DNA of 64,000 bases, from assembly GCF_001659605.2 (NCBI RefSeq), contig NC_035165.2:12582445-12646444 (forward strand), read 5' to 3'. This DNA comes from Manihot esculenta (lineage: Eukaryota > Streptophyta > Magnoliopsida > Malpighiales > Euphorbiaceae). Below, piece after piece: positions 1-12,231 of the stretch (positions are counted from its first letter, which is position 1; each line of letters starts with the position of its first letter). A model generated the notes under the pieces. It was not told the DNA's origin, did no database searches, and worked only from the letters and a program-made list of their open reading frames with translations. The translations under genes and the position numbers were made by a program.

Positions 1-541
1 TCTACTTCAGTTTGGAATCAAACCAACTGATTGCACATTCCAAGTCAGTATATTTTCCAAATTAAATGGTATTATGGTCAGATTGCAATTCATTGTTGAA
101 AACTTAATAATAATAAGAAGGATCATAGTGGAGAAGTGGTTTATATGTATTTTATCTCATCCAAAACCAGGATAATGGAGGTGGAGTAACAGTGAGACTT
201 GTCAATTCAGGATATAGTATGCGAAATTTAGAGAAGCTCCTGAACTTGAAAGCTAATACTTCCTGTGTCACTATGTAGAGTACACAGGAATTCCTTATCA
301 TCGTCATATTCTCTGTTTCAAGGTTCAGCAGGATGAACATGTTTGTGGATGCTGCATTGTATTTATTGATTGTGTTGTGTATCCTGTGAAAATCTGCATA
401 TCCTGTATGGTTATATAGGCAAATGGAATGTCCTTATACATATAGACAATCATCTTTCCCCTCCCCAAACTCCCCTTCTTCTTTTTAATGATTTCAATAT
501 GCTTTTTTCACTATTTTCATTGTCTTTCTGGTGTTTGGCAG
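1..541 (+). other. TAF2 intron (partial)
   Basis: No reading frame here matches the TAF2 segment expected just before the 542 exon. The 3' border is a TTTGGCAG acceptor ending at 541. Treated as the downstream part of an intron whose donor is off-window. Confidence 0.6.
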
Positions 542-3500
542 TATAACGATAACACTGGAAATCCATATTCTGATGTGTTCTGGCTTGCTGCATTAGTCCA
601 GTCAGTGGGTCAACTTGAATTTGGGCAACAGGTTTGTTAATAATGTTTCCTTTATCCTTTAATTTGTTGATGGATCATACAACATTTCAACTGCTGCTGC
701 TTGGTTTCATCTGATTTTAAACTCCAAATTATCAGTATATTTTGTAAAAATTATGGATTTCACCTTAAAAATCCTGGCTGAAAGGTAGGTTTCATATTTA
801 TATTTGTACATCTCTCTTTCTCTCTCACACACACACATGCATGCTGAAACACACATGCTCTAATTTGGATGCACAACTCTGAAAGCTAAAAATTTGAAAT
901 TCATTAAATTGGATTTTCCAATGAATGTCATATGCCTATCTAAATGCATAGCATTTTTACATATAATAATGTTTCTCTCAGATTTCATCTGAAAAAAAAG
1001 TAGATAAACGTTAACCATCCCTTGTTATTTCACTTGTTTTTGTTTTAAATGTTGGTTCTTGGTCTGTGATGGAATTTAGCCTTTTTTGGAAAGCTCATAA
1101 AAGTTGTAAGCTAAATGATTTGTTGAGACGTAATATTTTATTTCTACTGAGAGGATCTAAATTTAAACTAATGGAAAACGATTGAAATATAAGTTTGGAA
1201 AAGCGTGGAGGCCTAACGCTTTACAAAGACTAGCTAACAATATTGTACTGGGCCAGCAAAACTAGGTTGGTTCTCATGCCCATCCATTTCATAAGAGTAA
1301 CAATACTTTGGTTTATGTCTCATTGATCGGTATCATCTACTCTCTAGTGTAGTCTCTACATCTAGTCTTGCCAATATCAGTCTCCCAAAAGTTAATTATC
1401 AGGGGAACCCTTCCTCTCCTTTTCACCTTCACCCTGCTCTTTGTTCTTTTGGCAATCCTGTTCTCTATTTTTGGTATGAGCACTTGAAAGGATGCAGTTG
1501 GTTGCCAGAATTGTCCTAGAAAGTAAGTTACTTTCCTATGTTTGGTATGATGACCAGGAATGTTGTTTTTATGAGAAAGTTGCTTTCCTGAACTTAATGC
1601 ATCCTACTCTTACCTTCACCATGTTCATGGAGAAGTACATTTTCATTTTAAAGGGTGAGAATTGCATTCCCATTTTGTGTGTACATATGTGTAGGTATTG
1701 CCTCTAACTATAATTTATAAAGTATAATTTAACAAAATGAAATATTATAAAAATTTTAAAAGGACTAATTCTTTGATATTCTGCAACAAAAAAAAAAGTT
1801 CAGTTCTTTTTCCTAATAATATTAGAATCCTTTTGAATTTAATTAAAGATTTTCATATATTTTATATTTTATCAGGCAAATAATAAAATAGTAATGTAAG
1901 TTTAAGGTTTCAATTCTTGGTTATTTTGATTCTTAGCGGACAAGTTTGTCTTAATTGTTTCTGTTTCTATCATGCATTCTGGTAGATGACGAAGCAATTT
2001 GATTTCCAGTTCCCTTTTCTGTACAAGTCATTCCAGTGTTATCATATTGAACTTTCTAGAAGTGCACAAAGTTTGAATATGGACAAATTAATCTCCTGGG
2101 GTTAATGCTTTTTACATATTTTTTAGGCTAAACTATACTTTTTAGCCAAACTTTTATGTGGATTTTCAATTTTAGCTAGTTTTTTTTTTTTCGACAATTT
2201 TAGCTAAATTAAAAGATTTAGTTACAATTTTAGCTAGAGGGTGAAAAGGGGAATAAAATATGCTGACGTGACTACTTAGTCAGAAAATAAAATAGTTTTT
2301 TTAATATCGGACCGACATTACCAAAATATAAACTATATATTTTAGCCAATTTTTTACGTAATTTCACAATTTTAGACAATTGTTGTTTTCAATTTTAACT
2401 GAAATTTTCACTCAAATAAATCAAACCATATTTATGCAATAATTTACTAAAAAGAAATTTAGCTCAATTAAACCATTTGTAGGTGGGAATATAATGTTAA
2501 AAATTGGCACCAATCCAAGCTAAAATTGATAGCACTTCTTTACAAACTAAGGTCAACTTAATAAAGGGGTAAAAATATCTCTAAGTAGCCAATTTAGAAC
2601 TGGAGGCTTATTTAATAATTTATAAAGTTGTGTCAATTTTAGTCTAGGGTAAGTAAAGTACGGTGATAAAACTTTGTCCTGTTTCTTGGTGTAAGATTAG
2701 TGAAATTATTGGATCCACTTACATCAAACCATATTTAGGCGAGTTCAATTAAAAGAATATAATTTTACCTGGGCAGCTGATTCAAGTAGGTCGCACAATA
2801 AAGAATGTGTTTTCTGGGTGTAAGATTAGTGAAATTGTTGGATGCACCTACATAAAACCATACTCAGATTGGTCCAACATGAAAAATATAATTTTTACCT
2901 AATAGGGTAGCTGATTCAAGTGGGTCCCTTATTAACAAATATTTTCTACGCCAATTGAACAGCCAAGTCACTTTCTGTTACACCATTTTTTACTGTTTTG
3001 CTAAAATTGACCAAAAAAGAAAGTTTAGCTAAAATTGGCAATTTGTGTCAAGGTTTGACAAAATATATAATTTACCCTATGATAACATGTGGGACCTGCA
3101 TTAAACAAATTATTTTCTTTGCTGACTCAGTGGCCACATCAGCATATTGTATTTCCCTTTTCACTTGCTCGCTAAAATTATAACTAAACTTTTCAATTTG
3201 GCTGAAATTGAAAATCCCTGTAAAGGGTTAGCTAAAAAGTATAGTTTACCCTATTTTTTATGGTATTATGAAGTCTTCTGATTGTATTTATGTAATGTAG
3301 TGAAGGCTTACACTCTGTTACTTTGTAACCTCTTGGCAGAATGTTATCTTTTTATCATCTCTTCTCAAGCGCATCGATCGGCTTTTGCAATTTGACAGGT
3401 GCCAGGACTTCTAATTGCTTTTTTCATATTGGGTTTTATGAGAAATTTACTAACTTTGGCATTTATAGGCTGATGCCTAGTTACAATGGTATATTAACAA

Positions 3501-5512
3501 TCAGCTGCATCCGCACATTGGTACAAATTGCCTTGAAGCTGTCTGGATCTGTTCATCTTGTAAGTGCCTCCATCTATTCCCATCTGCTACACTAGGCTGC
3601 TTTACGACATCTTAGCCATTTTTAGGTCTTAAAAGTGTTCATTGCTTGCTGCAGGATCATGTGTTTGAACTTATTAAACCTTTTCAAGATATTAAGACAA
3701 TCTGGCAAATTCGAATTGAAGCAAGCAGAGCACTCATGGATCTGGAATTCCACTACAGAGGCATTGATGCGGCATTGTCATTGTTTATCAGATATTTGAA
3801 GGAAGAATACACCTTAAGAGGTTCTGCAGTATTTCTTTCTAGTGGAGTTAATTTATTTTCTGGCAAAGCATTAGATTTTGATTCCTTGGGAATGCCTTGT
3901 GTTTTTCTTGCTCCTTTTTAAGCATGTGCATCACTTCAGCATTTCTTGATTGCAGGGCAAGCAAAACTTGCTGCACATGCTATGCGGTTATGTCAGATAC
4001 AAAATGGTTCTGATCCCCAGGATGATATCAAGAGTACAACGCTTGTGGCATTGCTTGGTTTGCTCGAAGGACATGTATCATTCAACAATATATATCTTCG
4101 GCATAATTTGTTCTGCATCTTACATATCCTTGCAGGAAGGTAAATGCCTCCTCTTTCTTGCCTTTGTCAGCAATTTTCTTGGTGGAGTGATTTTGGGTAT
4201 TTCAGTCTTTGCTGGATTTCTCCTTCCAAATCATCCTTAGAGGTCTGCTAGGACAATGAATCAAGCGTCTGTATACTTTGCAGACTTAATGTTGACACTG
4301 AATTCCATCCTTGTTTACAGGGCGCCAACACTTTATGGGGTCCCCAGGGATAAATCGTTATGTCTTGGTGATGCTGAAACATCTGCTGAACCAAAGAACA
4401 TTTTTGCAGCTCTCATCCCGGAAACAAAGCCTCTGGAGCGTCCTGGAGAAATTCCAAAACTTGATCAGGATAATGTAGCTAATCAAGAGGCTCCCAAGGA
4501 AGCAGATACAATTTCCAGCAACCTTCGTCATGAGATGGGTCATGAGATGGATTTGATCATCATAGAAGATTTCAAGGAGCCTGATACAATCTCTAACAAT
4601 CCTGAACAGAAGATGGATTCAACCATTCCAGAATCTTTGAAGGATGCAGATACTGTCTCTAACAATCAAGAACGTAAGATGCCTGTTGTTAAAATTCGAG
4701 TAAAAAAATCTGCTGCTTCTAGTAGAGCAGAGGAGGCTGATAATCAAACTGTTGAGAGATCTCAAGGCCGACATCATGAAACTGATCGTGGAGCAACCAG
4801 CTCAGTTTCTGTGGACGCACCCCAAAGGAATTCAGCTGAGGCTGTGAGTGCTAGCAATCAAAATATTGAGGAAGTCAATTCGTGTCTTGATCATGGGTCC
4901 CGGATGACGGCTAGCATTGGCAGTGCAAAATTCGCAAGTGATGGTGACAATTTTGGGAAGGAACTCCAGTGCACTGCTGATTCAAGCAAAGTTTTTGTGC
5001 ATCCTCAGCCTGAGGATCCTTCATCACCTAGTGTCATGCAAGATAACCACGTTGACAGTGGTGCACAAAAGTATGCTAGTCTGCAAACGCTATCGGTTGG
5101 AAAATTTGAGCATGACGGCGGTTCATCAATTGCCGCGGTATCTCCTTTTCGTGGGAGGGAAAAGGAGAAGAAAAAAGATAAGGAAAAGAAACGGAAACGG
5201 GAAGATCATAAAGGGCACAGGGATGATCCCGAGTACCTGGAGCGGAAGAGACTGAAGAAAGAGAAAAAACTGAAGGAAAAGGAAATGGCAAAGCTGCTTA
5301 GTGACGAAGCGAAGGCATCTTCAGTGGACTCGCACATTAAGAAACAGGAACCCAACAGCATTAAGTTGGCAACTGTGCAGTTGAAACCAAGGGAATCCAG
5401 TGGTTCCAAAATGGTGAATTCGAATGTCGAAACCAAGCCTGAGCCATCAGAAGGTAACTCTGCACCTAGATTTCGAATTAAAATTAAGAACAGGACGCTG
5501 AATAAATCATAG
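542..5512 (+). CDS. TAF2: TFIID subunit TAF2, C-terminal six exons (partial gene)
   Basis: TAF2 is the large TFIID subunit with an M1-aminopeptidase-like fold that helps bind the core promoter in the nucleus. Exons read with GT/AG borders and matched phases: 542-631, 3340-3398, 3469-3559, 3655-3820, 3956-4139 and 4321-5512, about 594 codons. The joined protein has the helical-repeat region of plant TAF2 (visible: [20 protein letters not shown], then [55 protein letters not shown]). A low-complexity plant-type tail follows, with a Lys/Arg-rich segment at 5158-5283 that looks like a nuclear localisation signal. The ORF upstream of 4321 that begins at 4256 is intron read-through, since the 3' splice site TTTACAG ends at 4320. 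The N-terminal exons lie off the left edge. The reading frame is intact, so the gene looks functional. Family assignment is from recognition, not from a search. Confidence 0.9.
632..3339 (+). other. TAF2 2.7-kb intron
   Basis: The intron begins GTTTGTTA at 632 and ends TCTTGGCAG at 3339. The short ORFs inside (for example 1492-1707) are not conserved-looking. It holds a CT/CA microsatellite near 810-840 and the MITE at 2126-3251. The rest shows nothing recognisable. Confidence 0.75.
2126..3251. mobile_element. Mutator-like MITE (non-autonomous MULE) in TAF2 intron
   Basis: The element is flanked by a perfect 9-bp direct repeat TATTTTTTA (2117-2125 and 3252-3260), the target-site size of Mutator-like elements. 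Its ends are inverted repeats: GGCTAAACTATACTTTTTAG on the left, and GGGTAAACTATACTTTTTAG read inward from the right on the - strand. Similarity continues about 50 bp in. The interior is AT-rich with several internal copies of TTTTAGC(C/T)AA-like motifs and no transposase frame, so it is non-autonomous. The element is 1126 bp. Confidence 0.82.
4321..5512 (+). CDS. TAF2: TAF2 terminal exon with basic, repeat-bearing tail
   Basis: This is the last coding exon, 397 codons, ending in TAG at 5510-5512. It starts with the conserved PTLYGVPRD stretch and then becomes a disordered plant-specific tail. At 4497-4683 the motif DTISNN recurs three times in units of roughly 27 residues ([27 protein letters not shown]), which suggests internal duplication. 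A Lys/Glu/Arg-rich block at 5158-5283 probably forms a charged helix and a nuclear localisation signal. The extreme C-terminus is [13 protein letters not shown]. Confidence 0.88.
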
Positions 5513-5760
5513 AAGCTTTGTAGTTATCCTCCTTTCATTATAGAAATTCCCTTGGAATTTTTGGCTTGTATATCTCAAGAATGTATAAGAAAGAGCAGGA
5601 ACTCCTTAGGAAATCAGGCATTGTTGAATGATTGTGCATTCACTTGTTGAATGGGAAATGTTTGTGTGAGATAAGGTCCGATTTGCTGAATGAGTTGTTG
5701 CTTTAAAACCATATCTTCCCTTGGTAGCTCAAAGTTGGGAAAATAAAGAATATGTTTGAT
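5513..5760 (+). other. TAF2 3' untranslated region (approximate)
   Basis: Sequence directly after the TAF2 stop codon. AATAAAG at 5741-5747 is a plausible polyadenylation signal. The true cleavage site cannot be fixed from sequence, so the end is an estimate. Composition falls to strongly AT-rich beyond about 5860. Confidence 0.5.
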
Positions 5761-6799
5761 CCCATAAAGAGTTTAAATGGAAATTACTTTTCTTAATGGT
5801 GTTGGTGCCATTCTGTATTGAAAGAAGGATTCTCTGGGATGAGTGTAAATTACCGCGCATATTAAAACTTTCATATTATAAAAAAAGTAGTAGTTGGATA
5901 GAGGTTTGATGTCGAAAGACTTGGTGACGCTAGGGTCTTGTTTGGTTCTTTTGAACCAAATCCTCTATTTTTTGGAATTAAACTTTTTGCCTATTTAGAG
6001 TTGAGTTATTTTTTTCAAGGAAGTAGCCTTTTTTTTTTTTAAATTTTACTTCTCAAAAAAATTAATTAAATAATTTAAATATATTAATTTCTCAGAAAAA
6101 AGTATTTGAGTTAATTCTAACCAAAGAAGGCTTAGACTAGTTGTATGATTTGGTTCGTATGTTAGAGGTTGATGATTGGTAGACTTTTAGATAATTTAAA
6201 CTTTTAAAAATTAACTGATAGAATGCTGTTGACTGCATTTTAGATCATTTTCAGGATTTTTATTAAAGATTATATTACTAATTATAATTTTTAAATTAAA
6301 ATTGTACATTAATAGATTGATTAAAATTATAAGATATAATGGAAAAATAAAAAAAATATTATGAATAATTAGTTAAACTAGTTATGTTACCCACAGGATA
6401 AACATGTGTATATATATACACACACACGTATGCCTGCACATAATTATATTTTAAAGATTGTATCTTAGTATAATAATTTAATATTTTTATATCTATTTCA
6501 AAAATAAAACAAATTGGTAGATATTTTTATAAATAAATTTATTATGGTATTTAAACAATTAGCTATTAATAAACTGCCAACTGTAATTACCAAGTGTGAA
6601 TAAATCAAATAAATTATTAGTTAAAGCGTTAAATGGATAATGTTTAGCTGATAAATTTTCTGCACTCCTATGATTTGGAAAAATTGGAATTAAAACATTT
6701 GTGCTGCTTTATATATAATTATATTATTTATCTATTTTATCAATAAAATAAATGTGATATATAATAAATTAATAATTATATGCTAAAAAATAAATATAT
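5761..6799. other. AT-rich intergenic DNA
   Basis: No plausible coding frame and no RNA gene seen. A TATATATATACACACACACG simple repeat lies near 6410-6428. Long A/T tracts dominate. Confidence 0.6.
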
Positions 6800-7039
6800 T
6801 TTTTTTAACGGCAATAAAATTGCCATACAATACTACAAAATAGAAGTAAATACTTACAGTAATTCTTATTCGCAACAAGATATTTTCTTTATGCGGCGGT
6901 AAAAAAAAAAATGCTTTTTTAGAGAGAAATACTATTTCACCAATCGAGTTACAGGTATCTAACATATTTATACCTAATGATTTTTCACAAAGTGGTAATG
7001 AAAGGTATAAGTGAAGAAAATGATCAAAGCAATCAATCA

Positions 7040-7733
7040 GACCGTAAGAGAAATTAAAAAAAAGCAATTAAAACAAAGCTTAGCTATTGTATCTGCTCTC
7101 AGATTGACCTCTATGAATATAACAAAAAAAAAAATAAACTGAAAATATGGAATAAACGCTAAAATAGAAGATAATGATGTCCGAATTTCCCATTGCGGGG
7201 ATAGAGATGGGTGTTGAATAACATTCACTAGAAGAGCGAAATTTGCCTCACAAATAAGTGGTGAAAGAGCGAGACTGCTAGTTTCAATCCTTCTAATAGA
7301 GCCCTAGCCTCACCTGCAAGAGCTACAAGCACCATACTTGTTTGGCCAGACCATGTACAAGTAAGCCATTATCATTTATAAGTAGCACAACAACACTCGC
7401 AGGAGAAAACTGGTCCTTCCAAGCAATATCACACTGAATCTTAAACTTTCCCCTAGGAGGAGAGAACCCCTCATTGCTAGAAAGTGAAGAAGATTCAAAC
7501 ATAAGACGGTCAACAAAAACACCACTTTGATGCAGGTACGAGTAATCAAGCGAAATGAGACGAACAACAGTGACAATATCAAGAGAAACTTGATCAAATA
7601 TATACCTATTTTGCACCACTCCGTGAGGACCGTCAAGACAAGAAGGAGTTCCACCAAATAGGGAAAGTAGAAAAATCATGAAGAGAAGGCTTATATGTAC
7701 AAGAACTAGCAAACCGAATAAGACGAGCAAATT

Positions 7734-7784
<51 letters not shown>

Positions 7785-8220
7785 TCCAATGTCTCAGAGC
7801 CCGAGTGACAAATAAGGATATAGAAGTATGGCCACAACGACGATGAGCTAAATTAGAAATAACCGGTAAGGCATTATGTAAACGTTTCCAGATAAAACAC
7901 TTGATCTTAGGCATAACCTACAAAGACCAAACACTTCGCCAGTGAAATGTGTGAACAATAGTGAAGGAAACATTGTGAGGTATTGGCATGTTATCCAAGG
8001 AAGAGGCCATTAGAAATTGATAGCTTGAGTGAACACTATATTGTCCATCCTTTGTATAGTGCCACACCAATGTACTGTAGTCCCAGAAGGGGCAATAGGA
8101 ACTAAGGAGATTATAGATGCTAAAGAGTGAGAAAAGATATGAAAGAGCAAGCGATAATCCCAATCCAGGGCCGAATGATTGATCAAGTCAGTCACCATAT
8201 CAATGTTGGGTGGGTACAAT
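7040..8220 (-). pseudogene. LINE RVT zinc-binding and RNase H-like tail, degenerate
   Basis: The - strand frames give PKIKCFIWKRLHNALPVISN (zf-RVT type) near 7850-7910. An RNase H-like region follows: FKIQCDIAWKD, then ALAGEARALLEGLKLAV near 7280-7330, and an ending NLRADTIAKLCF near 7080-7110. Frames change several times, and a 46-bp AT microsatellite (7737-7782) sits inside the coding region, so the copy is dead. Confidence 0.7.
7737..7782. repeat. (AT)23 microsatellite inside the LINE
   Basis: Uninterrupted AT dinucleotides. It lies within former LINE coding sequence, so it expanded after the element lost function. Confidence 0.95.
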
Positions 8221-8469
8221 GTAGGACGGGGTACTAGGAAATGTGATAAATTGGAAATCTATGGATTAGACCAAATATGAGTAGAAGAACTATCACCAAT
8301 ATTCATATGGACCCTCCGTCGTAACACCTCCCGTCCAGCTAAGAGACTCGCCTAAATCCAAGACTGTCACCGTTTGCTTGCGAGCATCCCAAAACGAGGA
8401 AGTTGGAAAGTACTTAGCCTTAAGGACCTTAGCCCACATACTAGAGGAATGATGGAGAAGTCGCCAACA

Positions 8470-9713
8470 CTACTTAGCTAGATAAGCTAGATTAAAAGTT
8501 GCAAAATCCCTGAAGCCTAAGCCACCACAAGCAATGGAAAGACAGACCTTCTGCCAGCTAAACCCAACTGATCTTATAATGATCCTCAAAGCCACCCCAC
8601 CAAAACCGAGACAGCAAGTCGTTGAGCTTGGCAGTGAAGTGTTTAGGATAGAGAAAAACAGACATGGAATATGTTGGAACAACTGTCAACACTGATTGAA
8701 CCATGGTAGCTCGACCAACATGAGACAGTAGTTGACATTTCCATGATTGTGTCTTCACACGAATTTTATCCTCAACCAATAATAAAGCTTGTTGACGATA
8801 ACGAATGAGTAGCATAGGTAAGCCCAAATATTTATCAGACGCGACAAGTTCGTCCATATGAAACAAATCCAAAATGTCTTGCTTGAGAGTGAAAGGATCA
8901 TTTCTACTAAAAAGGACATGAGACTTGGAAAGGTTAATTGACTGACCAGAAGCCAAGATATATGTGTGAAGAACACGAAGCAAGTTGACTGCTTCCTCCC
9001 TAGATGCTTGAGCAAACAAGAGTGTCATCAGCAAATAAAACATCAAGAAGGGATTGAGCTGTTTGAGTAATTCTAATTCCTCAAAGGAATCACTTAGCAT
9101 GCGCATCTGACAACAAATAAGAGAGTACTTGGGACAAAAGAGAAACAGATAGGGGGACAAAGGATCTCTTTGCCGAAGCCCATGAGAAGGGAGAAAGGGA
9201 GTTGTAGGTTGACCATTAACCATGACAAAAAAACTTATAGTTGAAATACATTGCTGGATTAATTGAATCCAGCGTGCAATAAACCCCCTATGCTCGAGAA
9301 CCTTGCATAACCCCCTATGCTCGAGAACCTTGCATAAAAAGTGTCAGTCGACCTGGTCATAAGCTTTATACATATCAAGTTTCACAGCCATAGAATGCAG
9401 ATGACTAGGAGTCGTACGTAAATAGTAAAAAACTTCTTATGCAATAACAAGATTATCTTGAATAACACGACCAGGAATGAAAGCATTTTGATAAGCAGGA
9501 ATATGGGAGTGCATCCATGGTTTCAATTTATTAGAAATAGTCCTGAAAATCACCTTATAGACAAAACTACATAGACTAATAGGCCGAAACTATTAAATAC
9601 CAGTGGGGTTTCGACACTTAGAAATAAAAACAATATTAGTCCTATTGAACTCTTTCAAAAATAAAACTATGTCATAGTAGCGGGCATAGAGAGACGAGCC
9701 CACCACCTGCGAA
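8470..9713 (-). pseudogene. LINE reverse transcriptase domain, frameshifted
   Basis: Read on the - strand, several frames give LINE RT blocks in the right order: FNRTNIVFISKCRNPTG, then SFVYKVIFRTISNKLKPWMH, AFIPGRVIQDNLVIA, MAVKLDMYKAYDQVD, GLRQRDPLSPYLF, and a catalytic FADD box (TTTGCTGATGAC near 9030). Later come KYLGLPML and the MVQSVLTVVPTY block. FADD is out of frame with the GLRQRDPLSPYLF reading, and in-frame stops interrupt the N-terminal part, so it cannot be translated. A 27-bp tandem duplication (9282-9335) further disrupts it. Confidence 0.82.
9282..9335. repeat. 27-bp tandem duplication in LINE RT
   Basis: Two perfect adjacent copies of a unit starting AACCCCCTATGCTCGAG at 9282 and 9309. 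Confidence 0.9.
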
Positions 9714-11967
9714 TGTAATACCCGGCTAGACTCCGGTATCGAAATTTCTATCGTCCGGTGGAATCTCGATTGTCGGAAACCTCTAGAAGGGTAAAATCAT
9801 GTTTTCATAAAATGTTTTAATGTATTTTATAGTTTTAAGTAAGAAAGAAATTGGGTTTTAAATGAAAAAGACCATGGAAGCATTTCCAGGTTCGGTCGCT
9901 GAACCTCATGTTCGGCCGCCGAACGTGGGATAGTTTAGGGGGGCACGTTAGGCTTCCGAATGTGGTTCATGTTCGGCCACCGAACCTCATGTTCGACCGC
10001 CGAACATGCATGAGTTTTGGAGGCACTTTAGGCTTCCGAAGGTGGTTTGGTCAGCCCCTATAAAAGGGCTCTATAGCCGAAACGGGCGAGCTTTCTCCCT
10101 ATTTTCGGCCAACGGTGAGTCCATGCTCTCCCATGGTTGATTTTTGATGATTTTCCCTCAACCTTTCAAGTTTTAACGAGTTCTAACTTGGTTTTGAAGA
10201 GTTTTGGAGCTAAGATCAGGTTTTGGAGCTTGGAGACCTAAGGAGCAAGATTTCTCCCATCTCCAAGTTTAGATCGCCTCTCCTCTCGATCTCCAAGAGG
10301 TAAGAGTAGATCCTTAGCTCATTTCATGTTTTAAACTAGTTTTATGAAAGTTTTTGGGGTAGAAATGTATGTTAGGATAGTTGAATGTTGTTAGGGTAAA
10401 TGTTGAGTCTTTGAGCAATGTGTGTTGTATATGTATGTTTGATGTGTTTTAGTTGGGGTTTAGGATAGTTTGAGACCCCTAAATGTTTATTTGCTTGTGT
10501 ATGCATGTTGTAGAATAGCCAAATGCATGTTGGATTGGTTTGGGAGGCAAATGTGCATTGTGGAGGCTGAGTTCTGCCCTTTGGAAGAACTCAGGTTCGG
10601 CAGCCGAACCTGCCTGTGGAGGCAAGCCTTTGGCTGCCGAACCCTGCCCCCGAAAGTTGGACTTTCGGCTCTAGAGGGGAGTTTCGGCCGCCGAAGGTAC
10701 CGCCGAACATGTATGAGTTTCGCCTCTGGAAGGGACTTTCGGCCGCCGAAGGTGTCGCCGAAAGTAGCTGAGTTTCGGCTCTGGAGGGACTTTTGGCCGC
10801 CGAATCTGCCGCCGAAAGTGCCCTGTTCAGCTTTCCTTTGCATGATTTCTATGATTGTTTTAAGGTGTTTTAGGGGGTTTTTGGGGAGTATTTTAGAGTC
10901 ATGTTAGTATATGTTTGGTCCCTCATTTGAGTCCACCTGTGTAGGTTCGGACTCGAGGAACCGAGGACCCCAGCAGTGAGATAGCTGCTTCAGTGTCTTG
11001 TCGGAGCTAGCCTGAAGTGAGTAGAATGGACCTTTATTTCCAAAGCAAATAAATAAAATTGAGCATGTTCATACATCACGAATGCCATATGATATATTAG
11101 GTTGTTTGCATTAGAATTCACGAATATATTGCATTGCATATTATGTTGTTGATGTGGATGAATGTTGAATGATCCTTTAGCCCTCACTATGATGAGATAT
11201 GATATGATGTGGTAACAGTGCCGGTGAATTGGAACAATTGGTACTCACTCTCACCAGACTATTCCCTTAAAGTGGGAGGTCAAGGGTTCGAGTAGTGGGG
11301 GAGGCCACCTAATTTCCAAAGGAAAATTTGGGCCAAATCCACGCCTTTTTATGTAACAGCCCGGACGTGAACCCCGGCACTGTTACCGTTCACGGCCCAG
11401 GGCTATCCCTCGCCTGGCCTCTTGCCACCTCAGGCTTTCCACTGGCGTCGTGAACAGCTCTTAACATCCATTCACCCTCACGGGTTCCTGGCAGGATTTG
11501 TTAGAATCAGGAGGTCAGCAAGAATAAGAAGTCATGTCTTATGTAATAGCTAGATGTGGACATGAAAATGATGTAATGTTAAGTACAGTACAGTAATGTA
11601 ATGTAATGATGTTTATGGAAGTATAGAGTTGTGCTTGACCATAGTATGTTGATTAATCCCTTTGTACATGGTCTATAAAATGTTTTATCACTGTTTATGT
11701 AAACCAAACTTAAGGTATGTTATGTTACCCCATTGGAGCATTTGATGAGGACTCCAGTGTGGGGTATGATGTTTATACTTATGAGTTGTGCATGCACAGG
11801 TTAAGTTTGGTAAATGAATGAGAAAGTTCAAATTTTTATGTATATGTTGATAATGTATGGGATTAAACAGGTATACAGGATGTATGTTAGGCTTGCTACG
11901 GGTCCCGGCGGCCTTAAGCCGATCTGGATCCTAGCGCCGGTAGCGGTCCGATTTTCGGGTCGTTACA
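9714..11967 (+). repeat. Tekay LTR (fragment C)
   Basis: Starts TGTAATACCCGGCTAGAC and ends GGGTCGTTACA, like the other family LTRs. TATA box CTATAAAAGG at 10058-10067. Two clusters of TTCGGC(C/G)GCCGAA-type palindromes (about 9890-10040 and 10590-10820). Strong donor-like sequences at 10115 and 10300. Confidence 0.9.
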
Positions 11968-11969
11968 GA

Positions 11970-11990
11970 TTGGTATCAGAGCCCTAGGTT
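11970..11990 (+). other. Primer-binding site, initiator tRNA-Met type
   Basis: TGGTATCAGAGCCCTAGG follows the LTR end after a 3-nt spacer. It is complementary in type to the 3' end of initiator tRNA-Met, the usual primer of this clade. Confidence 0.85.
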
Positions 11991-12231
11991 CATATGGTCG
12001 GACCTAGAGAGTGTCGGGCTCATAGATGTTCTAGAAGGTCAAGCACAATAGGAAAATCATGTCCACTAGGATAGGATGTAGAGTCCTGTCTTGAATAATG
12101 ATGTGAAATGCCATGATTATATGCATGTACATTAATGATATGTGATGTATATGATGCGGGTTCATGTGTTTGCACATGAACCATTTAATGCTAATATTTT
12201 ATGTGTTGTGTGCTGTTTTTCAGTAAGCGAG

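Larger units (their letters stand above)
6800..9713 (-). mobile_element. L1-type LINE, 3' part (RT to RNase H), degenerate
   Basis: This is the 3' portion of a plant non-LTR retrotransposon ORF2 on the - strand. Going down in coordinate it carries reverse transcriptase, an RVT zinc-binding segment and an RNase H-like tail. The low-coordinate end is set at the T tract near 6799-6806, which would be the poly-A tail of a - strand LINE. The high-coordinate end is cut by a Tekay LTR at 9714. The LINE 5' end (endonuclease start) reappears at 12781-13210 in the same orientation, so the two pieces are one element split by an insertion plus a deletion. Confidence 0.8.

Noticed and set aside
3646..3921. 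ORF 3646-3921 as a complete small gene
   Set aside because: Only 3655-3820 is TAF2 exon; the remainder is intron read-through past a GT donor at 3821.
10470..10907. Overlapping Arg/Pro-rich ORFs on both strands (also at 20310-20697, 28024-28350, 34045-34689, 38859-39255, 43257-43555, 52470-52969, 60089-60600)
   Set aside because: They are translations of the TTCGGCCGCCGAA arrays inside LTRs. The palindromic CpG-rich sequence leaves all six frames open; there is no conserved start and no domain.
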